From the NCBI GenBank assembly GCA_946699065.1, contig CAMPDV010001495.1, positions 1 to 64,000 of the forward strand: 64,000 nucleotides of DNA. Direction: 5' to 3'. A program made the translations under genes and the position numbers. The notes beneath the pieces are model-generated. The model did not search any database and had not been told where the DNA came from. It was given only the letters and a program-made list of their open reading frames with translations. This document shows positions 1 through 11,926 of this stretch, piece after piece (position 1 is the first letter of the stretch; every line of letters starts with the position of its first letter). This DNA comes from Loxodes magnus. Its lineage: Eukaryota; Ciliophora; Karyorelictea; Loxodida; Loxodidae.

Positions 1-560
1 AATTATTTTAAGATCCTTTTTCTTTGTAATGCTATATCTAAAAAGATTAGTAGAGATGAAAATGGATATATTTATCTTTATAAGAAATAACTTAAAAACT
101 TAAGGAGAAAAACAGTAAAAGAAATATAGAAAAAATAGTTAAAAGAGTCAAGCTCTTCATCAGAAGGTATAATTATGATCAGGCTTGTTGAGATAAGATA
201 ATTTAAGAATGAAATTGATAAAAAATATTAAAATCTAAAAGACTAAATTTAAAGGTTAATCTAAAAATATTTTACAACAAATTTAGATCAAAGGGAAAAA
301 TAAGAGAAATCATAAACAAAAAACCAAAATAATGAGTTTTAAATACTACGTCCCCAGCTAATCTAAAATAACTAAGTAATAGATAGTAAATTTATCTGAA
401 ATCATATTGAAATATAGCTAGATCAAATCATGATTGTAGGAAAGGACTAAGTTAAATTAATTTATCATGGCATGAAATAAATTGAAAAGAAAACTTATAT
501 AAATTATATTATTCCTGCAGATTGAAGTTTCTAATTTATGATAAAATACTTTGCTATTTT
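1..560 (+). pseudogene. ORF1-type coiled-coil protein fragment, block A
   Basis: Read with TAA/TAG=Gln and TGA=Trp, one frame runs across the region and gives a Lys-rich N-terminal part, a Ser run (ESSSSSEG) and a coiled-coil-like stretch ending NNEFQILRPQLIQNN. The same architecture and near-identical anchor (NNELLILRRQLIQ) occur in the minus-strand ORF at 23184-23759, which goes on to a CCHC zinc knuckle. That pairing suggests a retrotransposon ORF1 (nucleic-acid-binding) protein. Here the zinc knuckle is missing and the frame runs into a decayed kinase on the other strand, so it is probably truncated. The window begins inside it. No start was fixed. Confidence 0.45.
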
Positions 561-1345
561 TATTTGATTATTGTCTAAACTCAACCCTTTTTAGAATACC
601 CAGCAATATAATTTCGATAACTTACATATTTGCTCTTTCTTAAGGATTCTATTAAAACAATTTTAAAGTATTTACTGATATATTTAAGGACAATCCTCAT
701 GTATTTTTCTCTATTCTATTAGAACATGATCTTTTATACTAATTCTAATTCGAACTGCTATTTCCCAAAATATTACTCCCTTTGGTAATATGTAGGACCG
801 TTTGCTTATTTAGGCTTTGAGTTCATAGTTCAGGAGTTATTCGAAGAATGTCGCTACTTATCTCTTAGATTCTAATGATTATGATTAGATTCTTACTCTT
901 GATAGTAAAATCAGTAATTTTAGCTCTTAATCTTTTAACTAACAAAATGTTGTTGCTTTTAAATTTCTGTGAATGATGCTTATCTCTTACATATATTCTA
1001 GACCTAAAGCTGCATCTAAACTTGCTTATAATGCGACTGTCATGGTAACTCTTTCTTATTTTGCAGTAAATCAAATAAATTTTATACTAAATATTTCATT
1101 ACTAAACATAATGGTTAAAGACAATGTTCATTCACTTTTATTATGTTCGGATATCTTATTTTTTAAATCTTCGCCATCTCCTGCTCTAATCATTTTATGC
1201 TGCTTTAGATATTCTTTAGCTGTATAACTCTTTGATTGGTATCGTGCATACCTTACATTCTCCTCTTGTACACTACTCCAAAGCCTCTCTAAGCTATGTT
1301 TTCTATTTTTAAAATCTTTGATCTTAAATAACGTAATCTTGATTT
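560..1345 (-). pseudogene. decayed protein kinase copy, block A
   Basis: The minus strand encodes pieces of a protein kinase catalytic domain in more than one frame: GLEYMQEISIIHRNLK (catalytic loop; HRNLK at 957-971 replaces HRDLK), then AKITDFTIKS in another frame (equivalent of the DFG segment, Gly changed to Thr), then in a third frame GVIFWEIAV and EDCPQIYQQILQNCF, as expected for subdomains IX-XI. The order is correct for a kinase. Loss of the catalytic Asp, loss of DFG and the frame changes argue for a pseudogene. The same breaks are in the copies at 10396-11183 and 45553-46340, so decay preceded duplication. The N-lobe with its glycine loop was not recognised. Confidence 0.5.
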
Positions 1346-1780
1346 CTTATCGAGACTATTTATAGTTATTTCCTTAAAATATAAAATTAAAGATTACAAA
1401 GAATTTAAATGATAAATAAGAAAAGAAATTAACTTTAACTCACAATTATTTTAGATATTTATTGTAATTTCTTGGTATAAAAATATTAAACTAATTAATT
1501 AATTTTAATAAAATAAATAGCAATAAATATTTTAAATTTAAAGTAAAGCAAACTAATTTAAATTAAAAACTATTTTATTACTATCCTTTAAAAATGCAAC
1601 CATTATTACATCATTTAAATCATCTAGCTAGTGTTCTAGTACCAAATTAAATACATTTTATCTATTTTTAAATTTATAAATCTGAAAAAGATTTAAGTAA
1701 TTATCAAATATAGTATCCCTTATTTTATATTAACAAATTTATATCAAAATTAATTTTTATTTGTAGATTTAAATATATAA
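1346..1780. other. AT-rich spacer, nothing recognised
   Basis: Very AT-rich sequence between the kinase remnant and the reverse SINE. No motif, repeat or RNA was seen. It is conserved in blocks B and C only because the whole block is duplicated. Confidence 0.5.
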
Positions 1781-2088
1781 GATTAGAGAACACGTAACAC
1801 CTCAATGGCAGGCAGGTATTTAATAAAGACTTTTAAAGTTAAATATTTTTTAAGTATTCTATAGAACTAGCATTCCTTTGTGAGTTTTGTCTTCTTTAGG
1901 ACCTTTATTGGAATGCTCCTTTAAGAGATCCTAGTATCTGACTTCTTTCATCATTAACGTTACTTGAAGCCTTTTCAGTCTTATTTTTTCTTGGCTTCTA
2001 CCAAGATTCTTGTTCGGTTCTTACCCATGGGTATTTCCTGTTATCAGATCTTAAGTGAATCTCAGTTAGAGGATTGGTCCTCCCTATT
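1781..2088 (-). mobile_element. SINE type 1, block A copy (reverse)
   Basis: On the minus strand this is a GC-richer unit of about 310 bp. It starts near AAATAGGGAGGACCAATCCTC, carries the body motifs CTTGGTAGAAGCCAAG (a perfect CTTGG/CCAAG hairpin) and CTAGGATCTCTTAAAG, and ends in a version of the shared 3' tail (GGTGTTACGTGTTCTCTAATC). Related units lie at 30821-31144 and 37771-38088 on the plus strand with the same order of body motifs. Length, lack of coding potential and a tail shared with the local LINE point to a SINE. No tRNA A/B boxes were convincing. Confidence 0.65.
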
Positions 2089-2909
2089 TAAGATATTTGT
2101 TTTTATATTATTAATTTTATTTTACAAATAGAAATATGAAATAATTGTAATACTCAAAATTAACTTTTTTTAATTTATTAAAATATTAAACTTTTGAAAC
2201 TTATTTTAATATATACACACTTTACTCAGATAAAATAATGTAAATAAAATTTGCTTTGATACATGTTATTAATAATTAAAAAGCTCTATAATTATAAATA
2301 TAAATAATGATATAACTTTAATTATTAAATTAAAATATTTCCATAACTTAGAGACAACTTATTAGCCTTATTCTATTATTTTCCTTTTTCTTCCTTACAT
2401 TTATTCGAAAGTTTCAAATAAATTAGCTTTTAATTAAATATTTAATATAATATTTATTTTATAAAGGAAATTCCAAATAATTCAGAATATAATATGAATA
2501 ATAATTTTACCTAGATTTGCTTACTTTATTCATCAGATTTTTTTATTTTTCTAGTTTTTTTGTAAGTCTTGACTCGAACTATCGCCAGTAATTTATAGCT
2601 TAAAACTTGATATAAAATAAACATTTCAAAGTTAGAGTTATTTTTTAAGTTTCTCATTCTCGCGTTTCTGTAATTTTTAAATTAAAGTGCATAATAATAT
2701 TTACCTCTTTGTATGATTTGCTTTTAAGCTTTATAATCTCTATTAGAGCAATTTATGAACTAATAGTAATTTTAATACTCTTATAAGTATCTTCTTTTTT
2801 CTAATTTACTAGCTATTCATGTTCAAATAACTAACATTTCATAAGCTTGTATCTCCAATACTTTCTATTCTTCAAAATTCTATTATTATTATATATTCAA
2901 AATAATTAG
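2089..2909. other. AT-rich region without recognised gene
   Basis: About 820 bp between the SINE and the LINE 5' end. The plus strand is pyrimidine-biased, so any coding sequence would be on the minus strand, but no motif was recognised there. It is present unchanged in blocks B and C. Confidence 0.4.
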
Positions 2910-2999
2910 CTTCAAAAAGGCTTTTTATACCACCTTCTATAAGTAGGAAACAAAACCTCAAGTACTTTCTTCTACCATGTCTTCGCTTTAATTAGTCCA

Positions 3000-3860
3000 A
3001 ACTTCTTTATTACAAATGGAAATCAGACTAATAACGCAAGCACTTAAACTGAATAGAACCAATCTCACTATCGTACAAACAAGATATAATAATACACTCA
3101 ACGGAAAAAGGATATCAATATATCTATGATTGGACAGACTTTATTAAAAGGAGAAGCATAAAATAAGAAAGGAATTAAGTGCTAAAAAAGTCACAACCTA
3201 GGCAATAATTAAATAAAAGAATAAACTACTTATTTCAGCTAACGTCCCTGAAGATTAAATGGTAAGAGTCTACAAAAATGCCTATGATGATCTATCAGAT
3301 ATGGTGATTCAGTTTATTTTAACCACTAACTGGAAAATACTGATTTAGTAGAGAAAAAGGCCATAGACTAAGAAGTGATACTAGTGTTTAGGAATCAAAT
3401 ATGGACAAGCAATGGCTAAATTCATTGTTAAGCAAAACGGAATGGTATATTTGGACTTCTAAAATGAAGAAAGATTCTAACAATTCACATAATTCAGGGA
3501 ATGAGCATTCAAAGGCGTTATAATTCCTATCTAAGCAAGAAATTAATTAAAATACTTTTACATTCATAACTACCCATTTACTTCATAATAAACGAATAAT
3601 CAAACATGAAGAAAGTAATGGACAAAATGAGGTAATAAGGAAAATCTAGAGGAGAGGTATAGCATACATACCCAAACACTATAATGCTAACAGGTAGCAG
3701 TGTAGTTTACCTAGATTTAAAGGTATAGACGAAGAAAAGAGATTATCAGAAGTAATAGACCTGAGCAGAAACAAAATGAGAATACAGCACCCTGTAAATT
3801 TTATTTGCTGCCTATACAAATTGAAAGGGCACACAGACCCACAATGAAGAAGAGTGGAAG
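3000..3860 (+). pseudogene. LINE family 1 ORF1, copy A
   Basis: Pieces of ORF1 appear in two frames. The first part matches the D copy but lacks its ATG (the D bases ATGCAT correspond to ACAAAT here). The second holds SANVPE, AYDDLSDMV and later SSVVYLDLK, followed by ICCLYKLKGHTDPQW, which looks like a CCHC zinc knuckle in which the second Cys is Tyr and the last is Trp (TGA). Proteins of this type bind element RNA. Frame changes and missing residues make it a pseudogene. Confidence 0.5.
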
Positions 3861-4712
3861 CAGCAAAAAAGAAAAAACTACATACAAGAGAATTAGAGAT
3901 TTTTGAAGAAAGAAGCTAAATTAACAATAAGCAAACCAGAATTAAAAGCAAATCAAGCAAATGAGATGATTATTAAAGAAGGAGTATAAATGATTATAGA
4001 GAAAGCAAGGAAAGAAGAGGAGAAAATAAAACGAGGAGAATAGAAAAATAATTAAAACAACTAAATAATTAAATAAAATAAAAAGTTTTTTATGCTAAAA
4101 GAACAAATAAGAATATTTTTCATCAAAATGGATTTGGTCATATGTAAGGCATTTAGAAATGTTCAAATAATTAAATAAAATAGAAAACAATCAACTATAT
4201 AATAAGATATAATATAAAGCAAATCAGAGAAAGGGATAGGATAAGTGATGGTAAAAGCGATAAACCCTAACAGAAGAAATAAGAAACAAACAAAATAGCA
4301 TAATGGAGTATGTAAGGAAAAACGTAAATAAAGAGAAAAACAAAAGAGATAGAACAAACTCAAGAAGAAAAAGAATAAAATTTAAGTTAAAAATGAGAAA
4401 TATGAAGCAAACTGAAACAAGCTTTAATTAGAATTTACTAGGCTAACATACCAAAAACAAAAAGGAATAATCACCCAACAAAAACCGATATGAAAAGGCA
4501 AAAAAGAAGAATAGAATAGATAAGTAGAAGGAAAAGATAGATAATAAGTGAAAAAAGATATAAAAGAAAAAAAAAATTAATAATGAAGAGAATACGGAAG
4601 CTAAGAATGATAGATAAGATAAAGAAAGATGGAGAAGGAAGATGAATACAGAAAGAAAGCGCTGAAGAAGAAGCAGAGGAGATAGATGAAAAAGAAGAAT
4701 AAGAATAAGTCA

Positions 4713-7700
4713 TAAAAATAGGAACAGCAAATGTTAGGAAAATTATAAGTGCAAAAGAGGCATTAGCCAAATTTATGACTCAAAAATGTATCCACATAAT
4801 GGCAATATAAGAGATTTAGATTGAAGACTAAAAAATTAATGTGTAATATAGCAGGATATAAAAACTTAATAAATGTGGAGTCAAAAAAGGGAAAGGAGTA
4901 ATATTATATATTAGAAACGACATATGTAAGGAGATTAGAGAAATATAGAATGAAGTGAACCAAATGACACGTTTTGGAGGAGCGAGAGTGATGACCATTG
5001 AAATAAGGAGAAAATTGGCTGTAATAATTATTTATGCACATGTTGCAAATTACAACGAATAGAATGAGTTATTCTATAATTTAGTAAATAGATTTAAACT
5101 ATAAAAGGTAGAATAAGGACTTTATGTAATGATTATAAACAAATGAAATGCACACATAAAGAAATGATTACAAAAGAAAACTAAATCAGCTGGAAAAAGA
5201 ATGCTAAAGATCATGGAACATAATAATTTAATATGCCTTGATTCAATTGAAATATTTACTTTTGTTCACTAAAATATTTAATATAAAATAGATTACTTTT
5301 TAATTGAAGAGATAATGAGAGAAAAGGTGATAAAAGTATTTTTATTACTCATACGTAATAGGAGACCATAGACCTGGTATTATATAGATAAAGATTGGTA
5401 AAGAAATAAGAAAGCCATAAAAGATAGCAAAAATAAATTACCTACTATTAAAGAAAAAAGAGATATAAGAAAAATTTGAAAGATTTATACAAGAAAATCT
5501 CTAAGAAGAAGAAATTGATAACCTAAATGGTACATAGGCTTATAAATGATAAAAGAAAAAGATATAAGAAGAGATTCAAATGGTATTGGAACAGTTAAAA
5601 CATAAAATTTTAAGACATATAAACGCTCAGAAACTAAAAAACCTTCTTAATAGAAAAAATAATTAGTGATTACCCTTTCCAAAAGAAGATGTTAAGACTT
5701 TTAGGGACGAATGATAGTAGTTATATGAAGATGGCGATAATAAGTTATCAAATAAATACTTAAATAAGAGACAAATAGTAGTAAACTAATATGAAATTTG
5801 AGAAAACATTAAATAATTGGCGAAATAGGAAGCAACAGGACATGGTGAAATATAAGTAGGAACTATTTTAGCAGATGGGAAAAAATTAATAGAAGTAACT
5901 TGCAAAATGATAACTAAGATGATTTAAGAAGGAGTATACATTAGGAGATGAAATAATAATACATAATATTAATACACAAAAAAGGAGCATAGATGAATCC
6001 GATGAACTATAAACCAATCTCTTTATTGAATCGTACTTTAAAAATTGTAGACTCATTAATTTTCTAGCGACTATAAGGATATCTGCATAATGATAAAAGC
6101 AAATATTAATATGGCTTTAAAAAAGGAAAATCATGCGCGCTATAAATCTTCAACCTAAGAACAGTATAGAAATGATGCGGAACAAAAAAAATGTTTTTGT
6201 AATATTTGTTGATATTAAAAAAGCATACGACTCGACTGCAAAGAAAAGATATATGATAAATCCTAAACGATCTAAAAGTACCAAAATAGATAATTAAACT
6301 ATTAACAAATTTCTACTGTGAAGAAGAAATTAAACTGAAAGTCAATGAATAAATAGTATAGATATTTCGCGACAAATAAAGGTTAAAACAGAGAAAAATA
6401 AAGTCACCGAGACAATTTAACCACATAATGGCAAGAATTCTTCATAACTTGAAAGATTAAAAGCTAGGAATTAAGTTAAACTATAAAAACGAAGAGAGAT
6501 GAACATAAGAAATATATCAGGATGCTTTGCATATGCAGATGAATTAGCCTTAATAAGTGAATGAGAATAACTAGAGGAGGTAATCAAAAATTTATCCTAA
6601 TGGGTAGAAAAGTTCAAATTGGAAATTGCAGATAAAACAAAATGAATGATATGAAAAGCAGGAGAAAATAATAACTGAGAAAAGATTGGAAATACTATCG
6701 AGGTGGGAAATGTAAGGATCGAAAGATTAACGACCTTTTAGTACTCTGGTCATATAATAGAAGATAACATAATTTTGAAAAACATATAGAGAATAGACTA
6801 GAAGCAGCATAAAAGATGTAAACATGAATGCTGGGAAAAATAACAATAAATAAGAGATTAACACCATATAATGCAGGATTAATGATAAAAACGTTCGTAA
6901 GCTCATTTTTCAGTTATGGAACAGAAGTGATTCCATATTGCGAATAATTTGTAGCAAAATAAGTGAGGGAACAATTAGAAATATTATAGAGAAAATCGTA
7001 AGGAACAGTCATAGATGCTCCTTTCTAAGTGTAAAATGAGATGCTAGAATACGAGTTACAGTTTATGAAATTTAAACATTACCTATGGCAGAAAACGCTG
7101 AGATTAAGAGGCAGACTAATAGGAACTAAGGAAAAACAGTAGATGGATTAATGTTCGACCTAAGTAAAGAAGAGAACTTTATTTTTGAACAATACTGCAC
7201 GATAATAAAATTGGGATTAAAAATTGAAGGCAAAAATATATTTATAGATGATGGTAATAATAATCAAAAAGGGAAGAAAAACATTAATCGTGCAATTTGA
7301 GAACATAGAGTATACGTAGAAGATAGAGAAAGAATGGAGTAAATGATAACAACTCTACAGTATAGAAAAACATGATTTGATGAATATGTAGTAGGACCAC
7401 CAAACTACCTGAGATACAATAAAAATAGAAAGGAAGAAATATGCTACATATTTAGAATAAGAACGAGATATAATGGGAGCCAGGATTGTTTAAAAGAAAG
7501 ACACCTAGTTGCGACAAGCAAATGACCTTTCTGTAATGACGCAAGAGAAAACGAAAGGCATATCATAGAAAAATGCTCAGAATACAAAGAAAGTAGATAA
7601 ATATGTATTAGAAAGTTAAGAACAATAGGAGTAGAAAGACAAGGAATGGAACTATTTGATATAATATGAGGTACGTCAAAATTCTAAAAATTCATTAGAA

Positions 7701-8079
7701 CCTAAGAAGAGTAAAAAAGAGCTAAAACTGACTTGATAATAAAAGATTATATCAAAAACATATTAGAAAAAAGAAAAAAAGGATAATTAGAAAAGAAAAT
7801 TGAATGAAAAAATGAAATAGGAAAATATTATAGAGCAGGAAAAGGATAATTTTTATGAGTTTATAAAAGCTTGATTAAAAAGAAAAGAATTAGAAACGAA
7901 AATTAGCAAAGTATGTAAAAAAAATAATGAACGCTTGTAACAAAGAATCAATAAAACGTAGATAGATAGAAGATAGAAGAACAAGAGATAATGAAGAAGA
8001 AAATGATGAAGATATGGAACTAATAAGAGAAAATTTTTTAATACCTGAAGGCTTACTTGAAGAAATAGACATGTATTGA
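4713..8079 (+). pseudogene. LINE family 1 ORF2 (endonuclease-reverse transcriptase), copy A
   Basis: Endonuclease motifs: IGTANVR, MAIQEIQIED and, where the active site should read GDWNAH, NKWNAH, so the catalytic Asp is lost. Reverse transcriptase motifs: NYKPISLLN, YGFKKGKS, FVDIKKAYDS (from 6199), SPRQFN and FAYADE (6526-6540), in which the second Asp of the YADD box is Glu. The C-terminal zinc motif has its first Cys changed to Trp (TGA at 7523-7525; TGC in copy D). An acidic C-terminus ends LLEEIDMY before TGA at 8077-8079, and TGA also closes the frame in copies B, C and D. Several frameshifts lie between domains. Confidence 0.75.
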
Positions 8080-8091
8080 AACATTTATTAA

Positions 8092-8129
8092 AGAGCTGCG
8101 CACCAACGAGGCGTTACGCGCTCTATAAT
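8092..8129 (+). repeat. shared 3' hairpin tail, copy A
   Basis: AGAGC (8092-8096) pairs with GCTCT (8120-8124), extended by GCG/CGC past a bulged T. An inner stem AACG (8105-8108) pairs with CGTT (8112-8115) across a 3-nt loop. The same tail ends all four family 1 LINEs, the SINEs at 1781, 30821, 36811 and 37771, and solo copies at 22832 and 58012. Probable recognition structure for the element's reverse transcriptase. Confidence 0.7.
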
Positions 8130-8249
8130 CAAATTGATTTATTAATTATTTATTTATAAATATATTTCCATTATAATCAAATATTTTGATAAGTTAGATT
8201 ATATTAGTTTAATTAATACTAAAAGTTAAAACTGAAAATTATAAGTATA

Positions 8250-9146
8250 TCACTTTTCCAAGCTTTCCCATTTTGCTTTCTTTATCTCATAAGTAAATAA
8301 ATGGGCATCACAGTTATATTAATATATATTCTATCTCATAACGATGGGTTAAGTAAAAACTCAATAAGAAGTTTCAAACTCGGCTCCATGCTTTAAAAAG
8401 GATTTAAAATCAAATAACAAAGTATCTATTTTAGGCTTGCTGTTATAGTAAACAAAAGAGGCATTTTTATTCTGTAAATATGCAGCTGTTGTTCTAGCAG
8501 CAGTGGGAAGACAAACATCATTTAAAGTTCATTCGTTAATATCCTTATCATAAACTTATATCGTTTAAATAGTATCATTTCCTCCTACTACATATATTTA
8601 CTTGCTTGTTTAAATAGTTCCAAAGCATCAAGTTATAACTGGAATATCAGCTATAATATTGAACTACTTGCTTTTTAAATTAAAAACTTCACATACTTTT
8701 GTATTATAGCCTGATAGAACATAAATGTTACTTTTGAGATCAAACGAGGTTCTATGTGCGAATCTTTATTAATTCATCTTTCACTTTTCCATCTCATCTT
8801 CTTTATAAATTATAAATCTTTCTTTTTCTTAACTTATTGCTCCTGATACAACTAATCTTTTATTATCTAGTTATTCTATTTAAGTATCATTTCCTGAAGT
8901 TTCCATCATTTATGTTTCTAATTTATTTATTTTTTTTGTTCTTATATCATATTCTTTTTTAGTTGCTGAACCTTATATGAATGTCGAAACTAGATAATTT
9001 TTCTATAAGTTTGAGCAAACTTCATATTTAACATTTCCTATTCCAAATTTAGCAAACAATCTACTGCCTTAAAAGGATTGAGTATCTCTAATAATTTTCC
9101 TAAGAAGCATAATTTTAGTAGAAGTGTTGAACTATTCTTCCTACAT
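8250..9146 (-). CDS. small kelch-repeat protein (kelch family 2)
   Basis: A 298-residue open frame from ATG (9146) to TGA (8250-8252) under UAR=Gln, UGA=Trp. Kelch-type repeats are visible: RFAHRTSFDLKSNIYVLSGYN would span residues 128-148, IYVVGGN at 184-190 with VYDKDINEW at 198-206, and the C-terminal FTYEIKKAKW. Four internal TGA codons give Trp at residues 122, 173, 206 and 262; 122 and 206 fall at the kelch-blade Trp position. Kelch proteins form beta-propellers used for protein binding; the partner is unknown. The start is supported by a homologue at 35540, which aligns from the second codon. It lies just downstream of, and opposite to, LINE A. No internal frameshift, so probably a real gene. 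Confidence 0.72.
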
Positions 9147-9534
9147 TTATAAACTAAAATATTTAAAGTTAACAGTAAAGAATATCATATTAAGTTTACA
9201 ATTATACTTTAATCTTTATTATTTACTTAAATTAGATAACTTAACTTAAATTAAATTTTACTTAGTTTTTCATTAGTTTAAAATAATAATTAAACTTTTA
9301 TAATTATCTTAAAATTAAATTATTTATTATTTTTCTACTAAAGATAGCTTCATTATAATATTTTATTTGTTATTATTTAAGTTTTAATGTTTCTTAATTA
9401 ATAAAGAATAATATGAAATTAATTATTTAATATTATATTTAATTAGAATCTTGTAATTTAAACATTTTATTTACTACAATATTTAATATTATTTTTCCTT
9501 CTATTATTCAGTTGCTTAGTTATTATATGTAAAA
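9147..9534. other. AT-rich spacer
   Basis: Nothing recognised. Around 9056-9432 is the stretch that is absent at the 44584 junction, where kelch family 2 of unit D is joined directly to the equivalent of 9433. Confidence 0.5.
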
Positions 9535-9830
9535 ATTTTGCTCATTTTCTGGGATTTTAACCCATTTACTACCTGCCAATTTTCTGCGTGGTAGGGATAA
9601 CCCTATTTTACACTCTACTCTTCTCTGCTTTTTTAATTGATGATCCAGAATTCATTTCTTATTGTAGATAATCCCTTAGCAGAAAAGAGTATTTTCCCCT
9701 AATATAGGAATATTTTATTTTCTATTTAGTCTTTTCTCTTTTCAATAAACTTAATAGCTTTTCTATTATTTTATTAAATAAAGGCATTAATTGCTTTAAT
9801 GCTTATTTAATCTATTTTATATCCTTAAAA
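9535..9830 (-). other. coding-like stretch, possible ORF1 tail
   Basis: A minus-strand frame reads KIGLSLPRRKLAGSKWVKIP in good composition. It is loosely similar to the sequence after the zinc knuckle in the ORF1 at 22930-23184 (GNLPLSKKVV). Resemblance is weak and no domain is named. The same stretch is at 44690-44985. Confidence 0.25.
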
Positions 9831-9839
9831 GCGTTATCT

Positions 9840-10396
9840 AATTATTTTAAGATCCTTTTTCTTTGTAATGCTATATCTAAAAAGATTAGTAGAGATGAAA
9901 ATGGATATATTTATCTTTATAAGAAATAACTTAAAAACTTAAGGAGAAAAACAGTAAAAGAAATATAGAAAAAATAGTTAAAAGAGTCAAGCTCTTCATC
10001 AGAAGGTATAATTATGATCAGGCTTGTTGAGATAAGATAATTTAAGAATGAAATTGATAAAAATATTAAAATCTAAAAGACTAAATTTAAAGGTTAATCT
10101 AAAAATATTTTACAACAAATTTAGATCAAAGGGAAAAATAAGAGAAATCATAAACAAAAAACCAAAATAATGAGTTTTAAATACTACGTCCCCAGCTAAT
10201 CTAAAATAACTAAGTAATAGATAGTAAATTTATCTGAAATTATAGTTGATATATAGCTAGATCAAATCATGATTGTAGGAAAGGATTAAGTTAAATTAAT
10301 TTATCATGGCATGAAATAAATTGAAAAGACTTATATAAATTATATTATTCCTGCAGATTGAAGTTTCTAATTTATGATAAAATACTTTGCTATTTT
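9840..10396 (+). pseudogene. ORF1-type coiled-coil fragment, block B
   Basis: Near-identical copy of 1-560 with a few substitutions and small deletions, including a 5-bp loss near 10327 and one A lost near 10064, which shifts the frame. Same ESSSSSEG and NNEFQILRPQLIQNN features. Confidence 0.42.
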
Positions 10397-11183
10397 TATT
10401 TGATTATTGTCTAAACTCAACCCTTTTTAGAATACCCAGCAATATAATTTCGATAACTTACATATTTGCTCTTTCTTAAGGATTCTATTAAAACAATTTT
10501 AAAGTATTTACTGATATATTTAAGGACAATCCTCATGTATTTTTCTCTATTCTATTAGAACATAATCTTTTATACTAATTCTAATTCGAACTGCTATTTC
10601 CCAAAATATTACTCCCTTTGGTAATATGTAGGACCGTTTGCTTATTTAGGCTTTGAGTTCATAGTTCAGGAGTTATTCGAAGAATGTCGCTACTTATCTC
10701 TTAGATTCTAATGATTATGATTAGATTCTTACTCTTGATAGTAAAATCAGTAATTTTAGCTCTTAATCTTTTAACTAACAAAATGTTGTTGCTTTTAAAT
10801 TTCTGTGAATGATGCTTATCTCTAACATATATTCTAGACCTAAAACTGTATCTAAACTTACTTATAATGCGACTGTCATGGTAACTCTTTCTTATTTTGC
10901 AGTAAATCAAATAAATTTTATACTAAATATTTCATTACTAAACATAATGGTTAAAGACAATGTTCATTCACTTTTATTATGTTCGGATATCTTATTTTTT
11001 AAATCTTCGCCATCTCCTGCTTTAATCATTTTATGCTGCTTTAGATATTCTTTAGCTGTATAACTTCTTTGATTGGTATCGTGCATACCTTACATTCTCC
11101 CCTTGTACACTACTCCAAAGCCTCTCTGAGCTATGTTTTCTATTTTTAAAATCTTTGATCTTAAATAACGTAATCTTGATTTC
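10396..11183 (-). pseudogene. decayed protein kinase copy, block B
   Basis: Copy of 560-1345 with the same catalytic-loop change (HRNLK) and the same frame breaks. It shares several substitutions with block C (for example the AAACTGTATC variant near 10850) against block A, as expected if C was copied from B. Confidence 0.5.
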
Positions 11184-11616
11184 TTATCGAGACTATTTAT
11201 AGTTATTTCCTTAAAATATAAAATTAAAGATTACAAAGAATTTAAATGATAAATAAGAAAAGAAATTAACTTTAACTCACAATTATTTTAGATATTTATT
11301 GTAATTTCTTGGTATAAAAATATTAAACTAATTAATTAATTTTAATAAAATAAATAGCAATAAATATTTTAAATTTAAAGTAAAGCAAACTAATTTAAAT
11401 TAAAAACTATTTTATTACTATCCTTTAAAAATGCAACCATTATTACATCATTTAAATCATCTAGCTAGTGTTCTAGTACCAAATTAAATACATTTTATCT
11501 ATTTTTAAATTTATAAATCTGAAAAAGATTTAAGTAATTATCAAATATAGTATCCCTTATTTTATATTAACAAATTTATATCAATATTAATTTTTATTTG
11601 TAGTTTAAATATATAA

Positions 11617-11926
11617 GATTAGAGAACATGTAACACCTCAATGGCAGGCAGGTATTTAATAAAGACTTTTAAAGTTAAATATTTTTTAAGTATTCTATAG
11701 AACTAGCATTCCTTTGTGAGTTTTGTCTTCTTTAGGACCTTTATTGAAATGCTCCTTTAAGAGATCCTAGTATCTGACTTCTTTCATCATTAACGTTACT
11801 TGAAGCCTTTTCAGTCTTATTTTTTCTTGGCTTCTACCAAGATTCTTGTTCGGTTCTTAGCCCATGGGTATTTCCTGTTATCAGATCTTAAGTGAATCTC
11901 AGTTAGAGGATTGGTCCTCCCTATTT
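11617..11926 (-). mobile_element. SINE type 1, block B copy (reverse)
   Basis: Same element as 1781-2088, in the ancestral internal orientation. Bases about 11661-11858 are the part that appears inverted in block C. Confidence 0.65.

Larger units (their letters stand above)
2910..8130 (+). mobile_element. non-LTR retrotransposon family 1, copy A
   Basis: A LINE about 5.2 kb long. It starts with a leader (GGCTTTTTATACCACCTTCT), followed by ORF1 pieces, an endonuclease domain, reverse transcriptase, a C-terminal zinc motif and the 3' hairpin tail ending GCGCTCTATAAT. Copies B (12747), D (38678) and C (47908) align with it. Compared with D it lacks about 230 bp between endonuclease and reverse transcriptase, and it carries about 450 bp between ORF1 and ORF2 that D lacks. 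Endonuclease and polymerase catalytic residues are mutated, so the copy is not autonomous. Confidence 0.85.

Noticed and set aside
865-1227. Overlapping standard-code ORFs on both strands (and the same in blocks B and C)
   Set aside because: They are stop-free by chance under a code that does not apply; the conserved content is the kinase remnant on the minus strand, of which one minus ORF holds only a part.
2560-2610. GTTCGAGTC on the minus strand, resembling a tRNA T-loop
   Set aside because: The flanking bases do not form a T-stem and no acceptor, D or anticodon arm could be fitted.
3570-3860. TGA as Cys (Euplotes-type code), because TGA stands at a would-be zinc-knuckle Cys in LINE ORF1
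   Set aside because: TGA aligns with TGG, and occupies kelch-blade and endonuclease Trp positions; TAA/TAG are clearly Gln, which Euplotes does not use. The Cys is simply mutated, since another ligand is also lost.
4163-4770. Hydrophobic minus-strand ORFs that look like membrane proteins
   Set aside because: Antisense of the purine-rich LINE ORF1/ORF2 linker; hydrophobicity follows from antisense of Lys/Glu codons.
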